Positions 51,374-60,633 of a stretch of 64,000 nt of DNA are shown here, in pieces. Positions within the stretch are counted from its first letter, which is position 1, and each line of letters starts with the position of its first letter. A program made the translations under genes and the position numbers. Below the pieces are notes generated by a model that did no database searches, had not been told where the DNA came from, and saw nothing but the letters and a program-made list of their open reading frames with translations. Source of the DNA: Gammaproteobacteria bacterium UBA2675 (GTDB lineage: Bacteria; Pseudomonadota; Gammaproteobacteria; Pseudomonadales; Pseudohongiellaceae); the NCBI GenBank assembly GCA_002354805.1, contig DEMH01000003.1, positions 62,001 through 126,000 of the forward strand, in the 5' to 3' direction.

Positions 51374-53851
51374 ATGTCACTGTCCAATTCATTGTCCGCC
51401 GATCGCTCGATTCGCTTTCGGCGCTGCGCACGAGCCACACTGCTGGTCGCAATTGCATCCTTTTCCGCTTCTGCCTTCGCGCAGCAGGTTCCAATCATTC
51501 AGCCAGGCGCGCCTGGACAGGACAGCCGTGAGCTGACTGCTGCCGAAGCCACCAATCTGGCGACGCTGGAGTATGTGGAGGCCGATGTTCGCTTCATGCA
51601 GGGTATGATTGCGCACCACCAGCAGGCCATCGAAATGTCTGACCTGGTGCCGGATCGCGCACAGCGCGAGTCAATCATGCAGCTTGCTGAACGTATCTCT
51701 CTGTCTCAGGATGACGAAATTGCCCTCATGCGGGACTGGCTGGAAGAACGCGGTGAGCCGACCGAGCTGCCTGCCGGTGGCCACGGCATGCACCACGGCC
51801 GCAATCACACCGGTCTGATGCCCGGCATGATTACCGACGAAGAAATGGATCGTCTGGAAGCGGCTGAGGGCGCTGAGTTCGATTCACTGTTCCTTGAATT
51901 CATGATCAAGCACCATGAAGGTGCGGTTGCCATGGTGGAGGACCTTTTGGATCAGCGGGGCTCGGCACAAAGTTCCGTGCTCTTTGAGTTCGCCAACGAG
52001 GTCACATCGGATCAGACCGCCGAGATCGAGCGCATGGAATTGATGCTGGCCGGATTTTCCCCCGACCCACGCGTTAATCTGGCTGCTGGCTTTCAGGATG
52101 CCGGCCAGGCATCCATGAACATGAATCTGGTAGCTGCACTGTCCAAGCCTGAGGGCTTCTACGATCCCGAGAACCCGGCCGGCCTGCCCATGAGCCGAGT
52201 GAGAGCGCTGGCTTCTGGTGGACAGCAGGTTGCTGCGGAAGATGACGACGAAGAGGCCGAGCCACGCCCCAGCCTTCTGGATTTTGCCAATACTGACCTG
52301 GCGTTCTCTGGAAACCAGGTGGTCGCCGGTAACTATCACGGCTTCAACATCTACAATATAGATAATCCGGTATCCCCGCAACTGCTGGCTTCCGTAGTCT
52401 GCCCGGGCGGGCAGGGTGACGTCACACTGTTTGAAAATCTGCTGATCATGTCGGTGGAGCAGACACGTGGTCGACTGGACTGCGGATTGCAGGGCGTCGC
52501 CGATACCATCAGCGACGAGCGCTTCCGTGGCCTGCGTATTTTTGACGTCAGCGATATCACACGACCACGTCAGGTGGCGGCAGTACAGACCTGTCGCGGC
52601 TCGCATACTCATACAGTGATACCTGACCCTAACGATGACAGCCGCATTCTGGTTTACAACTCAGGTACCAGCGTCGTCCGTGATGGTGAAGAGCTGGAAG
52701 GCTGTGCGAATGACAACCCCTTCGAGAATCCCGAAACATCACGTTTTCGTATTGATGTGATCGAAGTGCCACTGGCCCGTCCGCAGGACGCGCGCGTTGT
52801 TAACAGCCCGTTCATTTTCTCTGACCCGAATTCGGGTGTGCTTGCCGGTCTGTGGGAGGGCGGCGATCACGGCCCCGGAACGCAGCGCACCGCCGAGACC
52901 AACCACTGCCACGACATCACGGCCTACCCGGAACTGGGTCTGGCAGCAGGTGCCTGTTCAGGTAATGGCATCCTGCTGGATATCTCTGATCCGGAAAACC
53001 CCAAGCGGCTGGATCAGGTGGTGGACACCGGTTTTGCCTACTGGCACTCGGCCACATTCAACAATGATGGCACCAAGGTCATCTTTACTGATGAATGGGG
53101 TGGCGGTTCACGTGCCCGTTGTCGTGCGCAGGATCCGGACACATGGGGTGCCGATGCGATATACGACATCGTTGATGGCAAGCTGCAGTTCCGCAGCTAC
53201 TACAAGCTGCCAGCGCCACAAAGCGAGCAGGAAAACTGTGTAGCTCACAATGGCTCGCTGGTGCCAGTGCCGGGGCGCGATATTCTCGCTCAGTCCTGGT
53301 ACCAGGGCGGTATTTCAGTAGTGGACTTTACTGACTCCTCCAACCCGGTAGAAATCGCGTTTTTCGATCGTGGTCCGATCGATGAAGAAGAGCTGGTAAT
53401 GGGTGGATACTGGTCTGCGTACTGGCACAACGGCTACATCTACGGCACTGAAATTGCGCGAGGCCTGGATGTATTCGAGCTGACCCCCAGTGACTACCTG
53501 TCTGAGAACGAACTGGCGGCAGCGTCGCTGCTGTCCAGCGGCGGTATCGTCAATGTGCAGACGCAAAGCCGTCTGGAATGGCCGGCTGACCCGGTTGTTG
53601 CGCGTGCCTACCTAGATCAGCTGCAGCGCAGCAATGTGATTGACGCGGGTCTGGCGGCGGCGCTGAATGACGCTCTGGCCCAGGCTGATTCGGCTCTGCA
53701 GTCCGGGAACAGCAACGCTGATGCTGTGCAGCAGTTGAGCAATCTGGCTGCCAGCTTTGCCAGCGCTGCCAATGACAGCAGTGGTGCTACACAGCGACGT
53801 TACAACGGCCTGGCCGATACGCTGGAAGGTATCGCAGCACGCCTGCAGTAA
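51374..53851 (+). CDS. DUF305 domain fused to LVIVD-repeat beta-propeller, exported
   Basis: 825 residues from ATG 51374; an in-frame start at 51308 would add 22 residues before the signal peptide, which ends SASAFAQQ. Residues about 45-230 hold two DUF305 ferritin-like units with the motif pairs FMQGMIAHHQQAIEM and FLEFMIKHHEGAVAM, and a His-rich loop HGMHHGRNH between them, suggesting metal binding. Residues about 290-710 contain LVIVD-type repeats (GFNIYNIDNPVSPQLLA, GLRIFDVSDITRPRQV, GILLDISDPENPKRLD), a beta-propeller. The C-terminal 100 residues are a helical, Ala-rich tail. Probably extracellular or periplasmic. No enzyme activity can be named. Confidence 0.85.
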   Translation: MSLSNSLSADRSIRFRRCARATLLVAIASFSASAFAQQVPIIQPGAPGQDSRELTAAEATNLATLEYVEADVRFMQGMIAHHQQAIEMSDLVPDRAQRESIMQLAERISLSQDDEIALMRDWLEERGEPTELPAGGHGMHHGRNHTGLMPGMITDEEMDRLEAAEGAEFDSLFLEFMIKHHEGAVAMVEDLLDQRGSAQSSVLFEFANEVTSDQTAEIERMELMLAGFSPDPRVNLAAGFQDAGQASMNMNLVAALSKPEGFYDPENPAGLPMSRVRALASGGQQVAAEDDDEEAEPRPSLLDFANTDLAFSGNQVVAGNYHGFNIYNIDNPVSPQLLASVVCPGGQGDVTLFENLLIMSVEQTRGRLDCGLQGVADTISDERFRGLRIFDVSDITRPRQVAAVQTCRGSHTHTVIPDPNDDSRILVYNSGTSVVRDGEELEGCANDNPFENPETSRFRIDVIEVPLARPQDARVVNSPFIFSDPNSGVLAGLWEGGDHGPGTQRTAETNHCHDITAYPELGLAAGACSGNGILLDISDPENPKRLDQVVDTGFAYWHSATFNNDGTKVIFTDEWGGGSRARCRAQDPDTWGADAIYDIVDGKLQFRSYYKLPAPQSEQENCVAHNGSLVPVPGRDILAQSWYQGGISVVDFTDSSNPVEIAFFDRGPIDEEELVMGGYWSAYWHNGYIYGTEIARGLDVFELTPSDYLSENELAAASLLSSGGIVNVQTQSRLEWPADPVVARAYLDQLQRSNVIDAGLAAALNDALAQADSALQSGNSNADAVQQLSNLAASFASAANDSSGATQRRYNGLADTLEGIAARLQ

Positions 53852-53902
53852 GGCACCGAACGGGCGCCGTGGCGGCTTCGTCGCGGCGCCAGTTACACCC
53901 GT

Positions 53903-53932
53903 CATGGCAGCAGTGGTAACATGGCTGCCATG
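53903..53932 (+). promoter_or_regulatory. Hairpin spanning the RNase J-like start codons
   Basis: CATGGCAGC (53903-53911) pairs perfectly with GCTGCCATG (53924-53932). One in-frame ATG (53921) lies in the loop and the next (53930) in the 3' arm, and there is no ribosome site. It could regulate translation, or be a terminator of the previous gene. Confidence 0.45.
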
Positions 53933-55288
53933 ATACCCTCCTCAAACGATTTCTGGTTTCTACCGCTGGGCGGCTGTGGTGAAATCGGCATGAACCTCAA
54001 TCTTTATGGCCATGCCGGTCAATGGCTGATGGTCGACTGCGGCGTGACCTTCGAAAAGCAGCCGGGTGGCCTCAATCGGGTGGAAATGCCTGACCCCCTG
54101 TTCATCAGCAATCGCACCGAGCGCCTTGCCGGTCTGATTGCCACCCACGCTCACGAAGATCATATAGGCGCCATCGCCCACCTCTGGGACCAGTTTCGCT
54201 GTCCTGTCTACACCACGCCGTTTACGCGCCAGGTATTGCTAAGAAAGCTTCACGAGAAAGGAATAGAAGCGCCTGTATACACGGTGCTGCCAGGCGAGGA
54301 AGTATCGATAGGTCCGTTTCGAGTGCGCTGGATTTCCATAACTCATTCAACGCCTGAAACCTGCGCTTTATTGATCGACACTGAAGCTGGACAGGTGCTC
54401 CATACTGCTGACTGGAAACTGGATGCTGCGCCTGTTGTGGGGCCGGCGCTGGAGCGCAGCGATTTTACGAGACTGGCTCATCGAGGTGTGGACGCAATTG
54501 TGTGCGACTCAACCAACGCTCCGCAACAGGGACATTCGCTGTCGGAAGCAGAGCTTTTCGAGGACCTACTGGCGACGGTCAGGGGTGCTCCCGGCCGGGT
54601 AATCGTGGCGTGCTTTGCCAGTAATATTGCGCGTTTGCAGACCATGGGCAATGTGGCTCATGTTGCCGGTCGCTATCTCGGACTGATGGGGCGCTCTCTG
54701 CACAATATGGTTTCCTGTGCCCGATCAGCGGGTTATCTGGACACCTGTTTCAATCCGGTTGATGTGCGGGACCTGGCATATCTGCCAGCCAGCGATGTCC
54801 TGGTACTGGCCACGGGCAGTCAGGGTGAGCCAAGGGCCGCATTGCACCGGCTGGCCGCAGGCGATCATCCGGATCTTGAGCTGACACCTGGAGATACTGT
54901 TATCTTCAGTGCCAAAACGATTCCGGGCAACGAGAAAGATGTCGAAGGGCTGATTCGTGCATTGACTGACAAACAGATTCGCGTTGTCCATGCTGATCAC
55001 TCCGATCGTGCCTTGCACGCTTCGGGTCACCCCTATGCTGATGAGCTTAAACAGATGTATCAATGGGTGCTGCCACGCATTGCTATTCCCGTGCATGGTG
55101 AGCGGCGGCATATGAAATGCAATGCTGATATTGCACAGGCATCAGGCGTCCCATTTTCATTGCTGGGACAGAACGGCGATCTTTTCGATGTCGTCAATGG
55201 CCGTGTGGAAAGAGGATTTGCGCCAGTAGGCCGGCTCTGGCTGGATGAACGGCGCGCACAACTAAACAAGGTGGAGAGACCATGCTGA
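53921..55288 (+). CDS. RNase J-like metallo-beta-lactamase/beta-CASP nuclease
   Basis: 455 residues. Metal site H76-A-H78-E-D80-H81 in THAHEDHIGA, LHTADWKLD, the beta-CASP motifs DSTNAPQQGHS, ATGSQGEPRAAL, and the C-terminal HADHSDRALHASGHPYADEL and IPVHGERRHM. These mark ribonuclease J, a 5'-3' exonuclease and endonuclease that is rare among gammaproteobacteria, which rely on RNase E. It is shorter than typical RNase J (about 550) and lacks most of its C-terminal domain. Start ATG 53921 or 53930 is uncertain. Its stop overlaps the DjlA-like gene (ATGCTGA). Confidence 0.9.
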   Translation: MAAMIPSSNDFWFLPLGGCGEIGMNLNLYGHAGQWLMVDCGVTFEKQPGGLNRVEMPDPLFISNRTERLAGLIATHAHEDHIGAIAHLWDQFRCPVYTTPFTRQVLLRKLHEKGIEAPVYTVLPGEEVSIGPFRVRWISITHSTPETCALLIDTEAGQVLHTADWKLDAAPVVGPALERSDFTRLAHRGVDAIVCDSTNAPQQGHSLSEAELFEDLLATVRGAPGRVIVACFASNIARLQTMGNVAHVAGRYLGLMGRSLHNMVSCARSAGYLDTCFNPVDVRDLAYLPASDVLVLATGSQGEPRAALHRLAAGDHPDLELTPGDTVIFSAKTIPGNEKDVEGLIRALTDKQIRVVHADHSDRALHASGHPYADELKQMYQWVLPRIAIPVHGERRHMKCNADIAQASGVPFSLLGQNGDLFDVVNGRVERGFAPVGRLWLDERRAQLNKVERPC

Positions 55289-56049
55289 CCAGCGTGTTGA
55301 TAGGTGGATTTGTGGGCTTGCTGTTCGGTGGCCCGGCAGGTTTTGTGTTTGGTGCTGTGATAGCACTGCTGGTGCGTGCCTGGCTGCAACAAAGTGCCGG
55401 GCCCAAACTGATGCAGGTACAGTCTGCGTACCTTGACTCCATGTTTGCGGTAATGGGCGCGCTATGCAAAGCAGATGGTGTCGTCACGCAGAATGAGGTC
55501 AATGCTGCAGAGGCCATGTTTGGCCAGCTGCGCATGAATGCCGACCAGCGCCAGTCAGCCATTAAAGCCTTCAATCGTGGCAAGCAGAGTGAGTTCGACC
55601 TTGATGCCGAGCTGCGCCAGTTCCGTCAGATAAGCAGGGGGCATCCTGCATTACTGCGCATGTTCCTGCAAGTACAGATCAGTGCTGTCGCTGCAGATGG
55701 CCAGGTGCACCCGGCAGAGCACCAGATGCTGCTCCGTATCGCTCGTGGCCTGGGGTTGCCCGAGTCACAGGTTGCTCAACTGGAATCCATGCTGCGTATG
55801 GGGCAGGCTGGCAGTGGCGGTGTATCGACGCGCCAGAAACTCGCAGATGCCTACCAGGTTCTTGGTGTACCCGAATCGGCCAGCGACGCCGAAGTGAAAC
55901 GGGCTTATCGTAAGCTCATGAATGAGAATCATCCTGACAAGCTGGCCAGCCAGGGCCTGCCCGACAATATGCGCGAAATGGCAGAGCGCAAGGCGCGTGA
56001 CATTACCAATGCCTACGACATTATTCGTGATGCACGCCAGGGTCGCTGA
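55282..56049 (+). CDS. djlA: DjlA-like co-chaperone (TerB + J domain)
   Basis: 255 residues. An N-terminal glycine-rich membrane segment (about 5-32), a TerB-like helical domain (about 45-165) and a C-terminal J domain from about 190 with NENHPDKLA, the HPD motif that stimulates DnaK. Matches E. coli DjlA in size and order. Start overlaps the RNase J-like stop by 7 bp, so both are translated from one mRNA. Confidence 0.93.
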   Translation: MLTSVLIGGFVGLLFGGPAGFVFGAVIALLVRAWLQQSAGPKLMQVQSAYLDSMFAVMGALCKADGVVTQNEVNAAEAMFGQLRMNADQRQSAIKAFNRGKQSEFDLDAELRQFRQISRGHPALLRMFLQVQISAVAADGQVHPAEHQMLLRIARGLGLPESQVAQLESMLRMGQAGSGGVSTRQKLADAYQVLGVPESASDAEVKRAYRKLMNENHPDKLASQGLPDNMREMAERKARDITNAYDIIRDARQGR

Positions 56050-56121
56050 TACGGCGTGTATGGCCCATAGTTGACGGATTGACAAGCTTGTACTAAACCC
56101 GCAGTCTTAACGGTCAAAAAC

Positions 56122-56877
56122 ATGGAGCAATGGAAATTGCGCAACGTGCTTATGAGCGAAAAATCTGTACCTCAACAGTATGAAGAGGCAAGTTTAGAGA
56201 AGTCTGATGGTGCTGATTCTGCCACAGCAGCGAGTGTCCACGAGTCAGTTCTGGATCAGTTCAAGCTGTCACCTGGCGATATGATTCAGTTGCAGACACT
56301 GGGTGTCGGCCAGCCGGAAAGGTATCAGACAAAAGTCATCGGTATCCTTCCACCTGTCAGCGTGATGGTCGCAACACCAAAAATACATGGCAAAGTACTA
56401 TTCGTCCGCGAGTCGCAGCAGTTTCTGGTCCGGTGTTTTATAGGTCGCGATGCGGTTGCATATCGTAGCCGGGTACTGAAATCCAATCTGTCTCCATTCG
56501 CCTATCTGCACCTGGAGTATCCAGAGTCGGTGCAGTCGATGCGTATCAGAACATCTGCCAGAGCGGCAGTTGATATTGTGGCGAGCATTGAAACATCCCA
56601 GGGCAAACTTTCAGCTCGTATGGTAGACCTCAGCGGTGGTGGCGCAAGGGTATTATGCGGTAACGCTGGAATCGGACAGGATGAATTAATCAGGCTGGCA
56701 TTTCGGGTCAATCCATCCGGTATAGATGTGCTGCTTAAGTTGCAGGCGCGCGTCAAAGCCATTCATGCCAGCGATAACGACACTGCCTATGGTCTGCAGT
56801 TCGAAAACCTGTCGGCGCAAGACAAGCTATACCTGACAAATATGGTTTACCAGAATCTTCTGAAGGACAATCTGTGA
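56122..56877 (+). CDS. YcgR-type PilZ domain protein (c-di-GMP receptor)
   Basis: 251 residues. An N-terminal YcgR-like domain (DQFKLSPGDMIQLQTLG to about 135) is followed by PilZ with its c-di-GMP motifs: RTSAR (RxxxR) after SMRI, and DLSGGGARVL for D/NxSxxG. YcgR relatives brake the flagellar motor when c-di-GMP is high. ATG 56122 has no clear ribosome site; ATG 56152 is an alternative. It overlaps the M14 peptidase frame at its stop. Confidence 0.88.
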   Translation: MEQWKLRNVLMSEKSVPQQYEEASLEKSDGADSATAASVHESVLDQFKLSPGDMIQLQTLGVGQPERYQTKVIGILPPVSVMVATPKIHGKVLFVRESQQFLVRCFIGRDAVAYRSRVLKSNLSPFAYLHLEYPESVQSMRIRTSARAAVDIVASIETSQGKLSARMVDLSGGGARVLCGNAGIGQDELIRLAFRVNPSGIDVLLKLQARVKAIHASDNDTAYGLQFENLSAQDKLYLTNMVYQNLLKDNL

Positions 56878-56894
56878 CAAGTGGGGTATCTGTC

Positions 56895-59480
56895 ATGACA
56901 TCTGCTCGTTGGTTATTCCTTGCTTTAATCGCCCTGCTTGGTGCAGGTACATCAATGGCTGACAATCCGGCGGATGCCCGGGCTGAAATGGACTATTATC
57001 TGCCAGACGGCGTCAGCTACGATCCGGACATTCCGACGCCAGAGCAGGTGCTGGGCATGGTGCCAGGCGAGTGGCATGTTCGTCACGACCAGGTCGTCCG
57101 TTACATGGATGCCATTGCACAGGCTTCTGACCGGGTTACCATCGAGCGAACCGGACGCAGTTACGAAAACCGTGAGCTACTGCTGCTGACAATTACTTCG
57201 CCTGAGAATCATGCCAACATCGAGTCGATACGTCGCAATCACCTGGCTCTGACCCAGGCTGGCAGCGACAATGATGTCAGCGATATGCCAGTTGTGCTGT
57301 ATCAGGGTTACAGCGTACATGGCAACGAACCCAGTGGCGTCAACGCAGCACTGCTTTATGTGTACCACCTGGCTGCAGCTCAAGGCCCGCAAATTGAGCG
57401 TCAATTGAATGAAGCGGTAATTCTGGTGGACCCTGCTTTCAACCCTGATGGCATGGACCGTTTTGCCAATTGGGTCAACAGCCGTCGCGGCATACAACTC
57501 AGCACCGACCCCGAGAATCTCGAACAGAATGAGCCATGGCCAGGTGGACGCACCAATCATTACTGGTTTGACCTCAATCGCGACTGGTTGCCACTGCAGC
57601 ATCCGGAAAGTATTGCCAGGCTGCAGAGCTATTATCGCTGGCGGCCCAATGTGCTGACCGATCATCATGAAATGGGGTCTGATGCAACATTTTTCTTTCA
57701 GCCAGGAATTCCATCTCGAACTCACCCAATTACACCTCAGCGCAATCAGGATCTGACTGGCCGGATAGCGGAGTTTCATGCCGACATTTTGGAGGCTGAC
57801 AAGCGGCTTTTTTACACGCGGGAGAGCTTCGATGACTTCTATTATGGCAAAGGTTCCACGTATCCCGACGTGACCGGCGGTGTTGGCATTCTGTTTGAGC
57901 AGGCCAGTTCGCGCGGACATGCTCGCGAGACTGAGAACGGTATCCTGCGCTTCCCGTTCACCATCCAGAACCAGTTTTTGGCCTCATTGTCCACCCTCGA
58001 GGGTGCGGTGAGCCTGCGCGAGGAGCTGCTGAGCTATCAGCGCGCCTTCTACGAAGAATCGCGTGAACTGGCGGCAGAGGCAGAGGTGCGAGCCTATGTA
58101 TTCGGTGACGCCCGCGACCGAGCGTCAGCGTATCGAATGGCCGAGATACTGCGCCGGCATCAGATTGATGTCTTTACACTGGCCAGTGACGTGGAGGCCG
58201 GTGACCAGACGTTCGAGGCAGGCGGTGCATTTGTCGTGCCACTGGCACAGGATCAGTACCGACTGATCGAGTCGGTTTTTGAATATCGCACGGAGTTCCC
58301 CGACAATCTGTTTTACGACATTTCGACCTGGACCTTCCCTTCGGCGTTCAACACGCCGGTCGCAACACTGTCTGGTCGGCAGTTCAGCGAACAGCTGTTG
58401 GGCGCGGTCGTAGAAGTGGCGTCGCCACCGCGTGGAACGCTGGAAAACACACCGGATGCCTATCTGTACGCGTTTGAGTGGGACGAATTTTACGCGCCAC
58501 GGGCGGCTTTCCGGCTGCTCGACGCCGGTATCCGTGCGCGGGTGGCCAGCGAACCATTCACTGCGCAAACACAAAACGGTCAGCGACGCTTTGACTATGG
58601 CACCATTCTGGTCGCGGCCGGACCACAGGATGTGGATGGTGCCGTAATTCGTGACTTGATGCAGACGATCGCCGAGGAAGATGGCATTGACGTCTCGGTG
58701 CTCAACAGCGGACTGAGTGTGGATGGTGTCGATCTTGGCAGCCGCACGCACATGGCGCTGCGTAAGCCCGAGGTTGCCATTGCTGTTGGCGACGGTGTGC
58801 GTTCATCCGAGGCGGGAGAGGCATGGCATGTGTTTGACCAGAAGCACCAGATTCCGGTCTCACTGCTGACGCTGCCGACCATTCGCGATGTAGATCTAGA
58901 TCGCTACAATGTGCTGGTCCTGCCCAGCGGCAACTACAATTCCCTGCCGACAGACAAAATCAAGGAATGGGTGTCTTCAGGTGGAACCCTGATCGTTTAC
59001 AAAACTGCCTTGAGCTGGGCGGCGCGTGAGGAAATCGCCAAGATTACGCTGCTGGAGGACGAAGATACGGATTCCGGACGACGGCCCTATTCCGCCGAAG
59101 AACAGGACAGTGGGGAGCAACTGATCAGCGGCAGCATTTTTAATGCTGAGCTGGATCTGACGCACCCACTTGGGTATGGCTACAATCAAACCGAGATCAA
59201 GCTGTTCCGTGACAATGCCCAGTTCATGGCTGTGGCCGATAATCCCTATGCAACACCACTGGTTTACACCGATGATCCTCTGTCCAGCGGTTATGTTTCT
59301 GAGCAGAATCTGGAGAAGATCGCAGGCACTGCGGCTGTGGTTGTCAGCCGTCATGGCAGTGGTCGCGTGATAGCGATGACCGATAACCCGAACTTCCGGG
59401 CCTTCTGGTATGGCACAACCCGGCTGTTCATGAATGCCGTGTTTTTTGGGCATACGATCAACGCAGCGACGACGCAATAA
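56895..59480 (+). CDS. Exported M14-family metallocarboxypeptidase
   Basis: 861 residues from ATG 56895, which starts a standard signal peptide (LFLALIALLGAGTSMADN); an upstream GTG at 56874 overlaps the PilZ stop. The zinc site begins with His142 and Glu145 in HGNEPSG, and a further His in LTDHHEMGSD (257-258); the catalytic Glu is in LFEQASSRG. The long C-terminal region (after residue 400) shows a class I glutamine-amidotransferase-like fold with LVLPSGNYNSLP and GGTLIVYKTALSW, typical of large M14 zinc proteins of marine bacteria. Cleaves C-terminal residues from peptides, specificity unknown. Confidence 0.9.
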   Translation: MTSARWLFLALIALLGAGTSMADNPADARAEMDYYLPDGVSYDPDIPTPEQVLGMVPGEWHVRHDQVVRYMDAIAQASDRVTIERTGRSYENRELLLLTITSPENHANIESIRRNHLALTQAGSDNDVSDMPVVLYQGYSVHGNEPSGVNAALLYVYHLAAAQGPQIERQLNEAVILVDPAFNPDGMDRFANWVNSRRGIQLSTDPENLEQNEPWPGGRTNHYWFDLNRDWLPLQHPESIARLQSYYRWRPNVLTDHHEMGSDATFFFQPGIPSRTHPITPQRNQDLTGRIAEFHADILEADKRLFYTRESFDDFYYGKGSTYPDVTGGVGILFEQASSRGHARETENGILRFPFTIQNQFLASLSTLEGAVSLREELLSYQRAFYEESRELAAEAEVRAYVFGDARDRASAYRMAEILRRHQIDVFTLASDVEAGDQTFEAGGAFVVPLAQDQYRLIESVFEYRTEFPDNLFYDISTWTFPSAFNTPVATLSGRQFSEQLLGAVVEVASPPRGTLENTPDAYLYAFEWDEFYAPRAAFRLLDAGIRARVASEPFTAQTQNGQRRFDYGTILVAAGPQDVDGAVIRDLMQTIAEEDGIDVSVLNSGLSVDGVDLGSRTHMALRKPEVAIAVGDGVRSSEAGEAWHVFDQKHQIPVSLLTLPTIRDVDLDRYNVLVLPSGNYNSLPTDKIKEWVSSGGTLIVYKTALSWAAREEIAKITLLEDEDTDSGRRPYSAEEQDSGEQLISGSIFNAELDLTHPLGYGYNQTEIKLFRDNAQFMAVADNPYATPLVYTDDPLSSGYVSEQNLEKIAGTAAVVVSRHGSGRVIAMTDNPNFRAFWYGTTRLFMNAVFFGHTINAATTQ

Positions 59481-59502
59481 CCCTGCGTCCCCAGCCGCAA
59501 CG

Positions 59503-60084
59503 TTAAAGTGCGGGTCTACGATAGGCACACGCCTGGCATTGACGCTCATAGGCCAGGCGTAATGCTGCCTCTTCGCCGGTCAGCATGTCGGGCACCGTGC
59601 CGGTCAGGCGCAGCAGACGCCGTTCCAGCTCCAATTGGGACTCCAGCTCGCCCTCATGCAGGATGTGCTGCAGTTCCCGGCCTTCCAGATGCCGCAGCGC
59701 CCAGCCAACCAGCAGGCTCCGGTGGCAGATCGCCGGATCCTTGCAGGCGCAGGTCATGGCGATACAAAAGCCCTTGCTGACACCGTCGGACAGGCGCTGG
59801 ACGCCCTGCCGGAACAGTTCAGACTGCATCAGTCGGTCAAACTGAACCTGACCGGTACTGTCGTAGTGCGCGGGATCCTTGGAGCGTGGGCCAAGCTCTG
59901 GCCCCAGGTGAACATAACGAATGCCCGCGGCGCGCAGATGCTCGCGCAGGGCATCCTGGTGATAGTCAAAAAACGCTTTGCTGAAGGGAACCGAGCGAAT
60001 ATCGGCTACAACATTGATCCCGTAGCGATGCAGCTGAGCGAGATACTGCTCGATGGGTTTGGTCGCGTATCCAATGGTAAACAT
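59503..60084 (-). CDS. DUF488 family protein
   Basis: 193 residues. The start MFTIGYATKPIEQYLAQL, ADIRSVPFSK, and the Cys cluster CIAMTCACKDPAICHRSLL are the hallmarks of DUF488. The family is widespread but uncharacterised; the CKDPAICHR segment could bind a metal or act on nucleotides. Convergent with the M14 gene 22 bp away. Confidence 0.85.
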   Translation of the reverse strand: MFTIGYATKPIEQYLAQLHRYGINVVADIRSVPFSKAFFDYHQDALREHLRAAGIRYVHLGPELGPRSKDPAHYDSTGQVQFDRLMQSELFRQGVQRLSDGVSKGFCIAMTCACKDPAICHRSLLVGWALRHLEGRELQHILHEGELESQLELERRLLRLTGTVPDMLTGEEAALRLAYERQCQACAYRRPAL

Positions 60085-60101
60085 GGTTTAGGGTGAGCTG
60101 G

Positions 60102-60138
60102 GCTGCTCCCAGCGAGCAGTTAACTGGCTGGGAGCAGC
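60102..60138 (-). terminator. Perfect hairpin after the PLDc_N gene
   Basis: GCTGCTCCCAGC (60102-60113) and GCTGGGAGCAGC (60127-60138) form a perfect 12-bp stem with a 13-base loop, 5 bp past the stop of the PLDc_N gene on the minus strand. No T tract follows, and DUF488 starts 18 bp on. Confidence 0.5.
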
Positions 60139-60143
60139 TGCCT

Positions 60144-60338
60144 CTAAAGGGAAGCTCTGCTGGGCCGCGGTCCAAGCAACAGAAACAGAATCAATCCAAG
60201 TAATGGTACGAACAACAGCAGCAGTATCCACAGCAGCTTCGCCAGGCCCGATGCTGAGCTCTGGGCGACCTTAATGATTGCCCAGATGATGATACACAAC
60301 CAGATCAAACCGAGCAGACCACCGACTTCAATTCCCAT
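60144..60338 (-). CDS. Small PLDc_N-domain membrane protein
   Basis: 64 residues with two membrane helices (about 7-25 and 34-54) and a proline- and arginine-rich end LLGPRPSRASL, the phospholipase-D nuclease N-terminal (PLDc_N) pattern without a catalytic domain. Preceded by a perfect AAGGAG ribosome site. Such single-domain proteins are common membrane proteins of unknown role. Confidence 0.85.
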   Translation of the reverse strand: MGIEVGGLLGLIWLCIIIWAIIKVAQSSASGLAKLLWILLLLFVPLLGLILFLLLGPRPSRASL

Positions 60339-60633
60339 GTTCTGTCTCCTTTTTAGTGACGAGTCGTCTTTGTGTCGCGTTCGAGTGGTGGGGGCTGACC
60401 CACAGGGTTAAGCTACCAGCTCAAGCACCCGATTGTCATGACTATTTCGTCTCACCGCATTGCAGTGGTCCTGGTCTCGCCAAGCGACGTACTAATAGTG
60501 CATTATAGGGATTCAGAAAAGTCGGGTCCGCATCTGTATAAGTAACTGATTGTGAATGCCATAAGTTCGCAATTCAGGGCCCGAAACAAGATTTCACGAT
60601 TAATTCTGTTGTAATCAAACCAAAGAAAGGTGA
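60339..60633. other. Divergent spacer of PLDc_N and sugar dehydrogenase genes
   Basis: 295 bp with no supportable gene. It must hold both promoters; no clear -35/-10 pair was fixed. It contains the imperfect palindrome at 60549-60573. Confidence 0.5.
60549..60573. promoter_or_regulatory. Operator-like palindrome before the sugar dehydrogenase gene
   Basis: ATTGTGAA-N9-TTCGCAAT is an inverted repeat with one mismatch per arm, 61 bp upstream of the ATG. The spacing is compatible with a dimeric regulator, but it does not match the CRP site (TGTGA-N6-TCACA). Confidence 0.4.

Noticed and set aside
60549..60573. CRP-binding site
   Set aside because: The half-sites TGTGA and TCGCA are too far apart (11 bases instead of 6).
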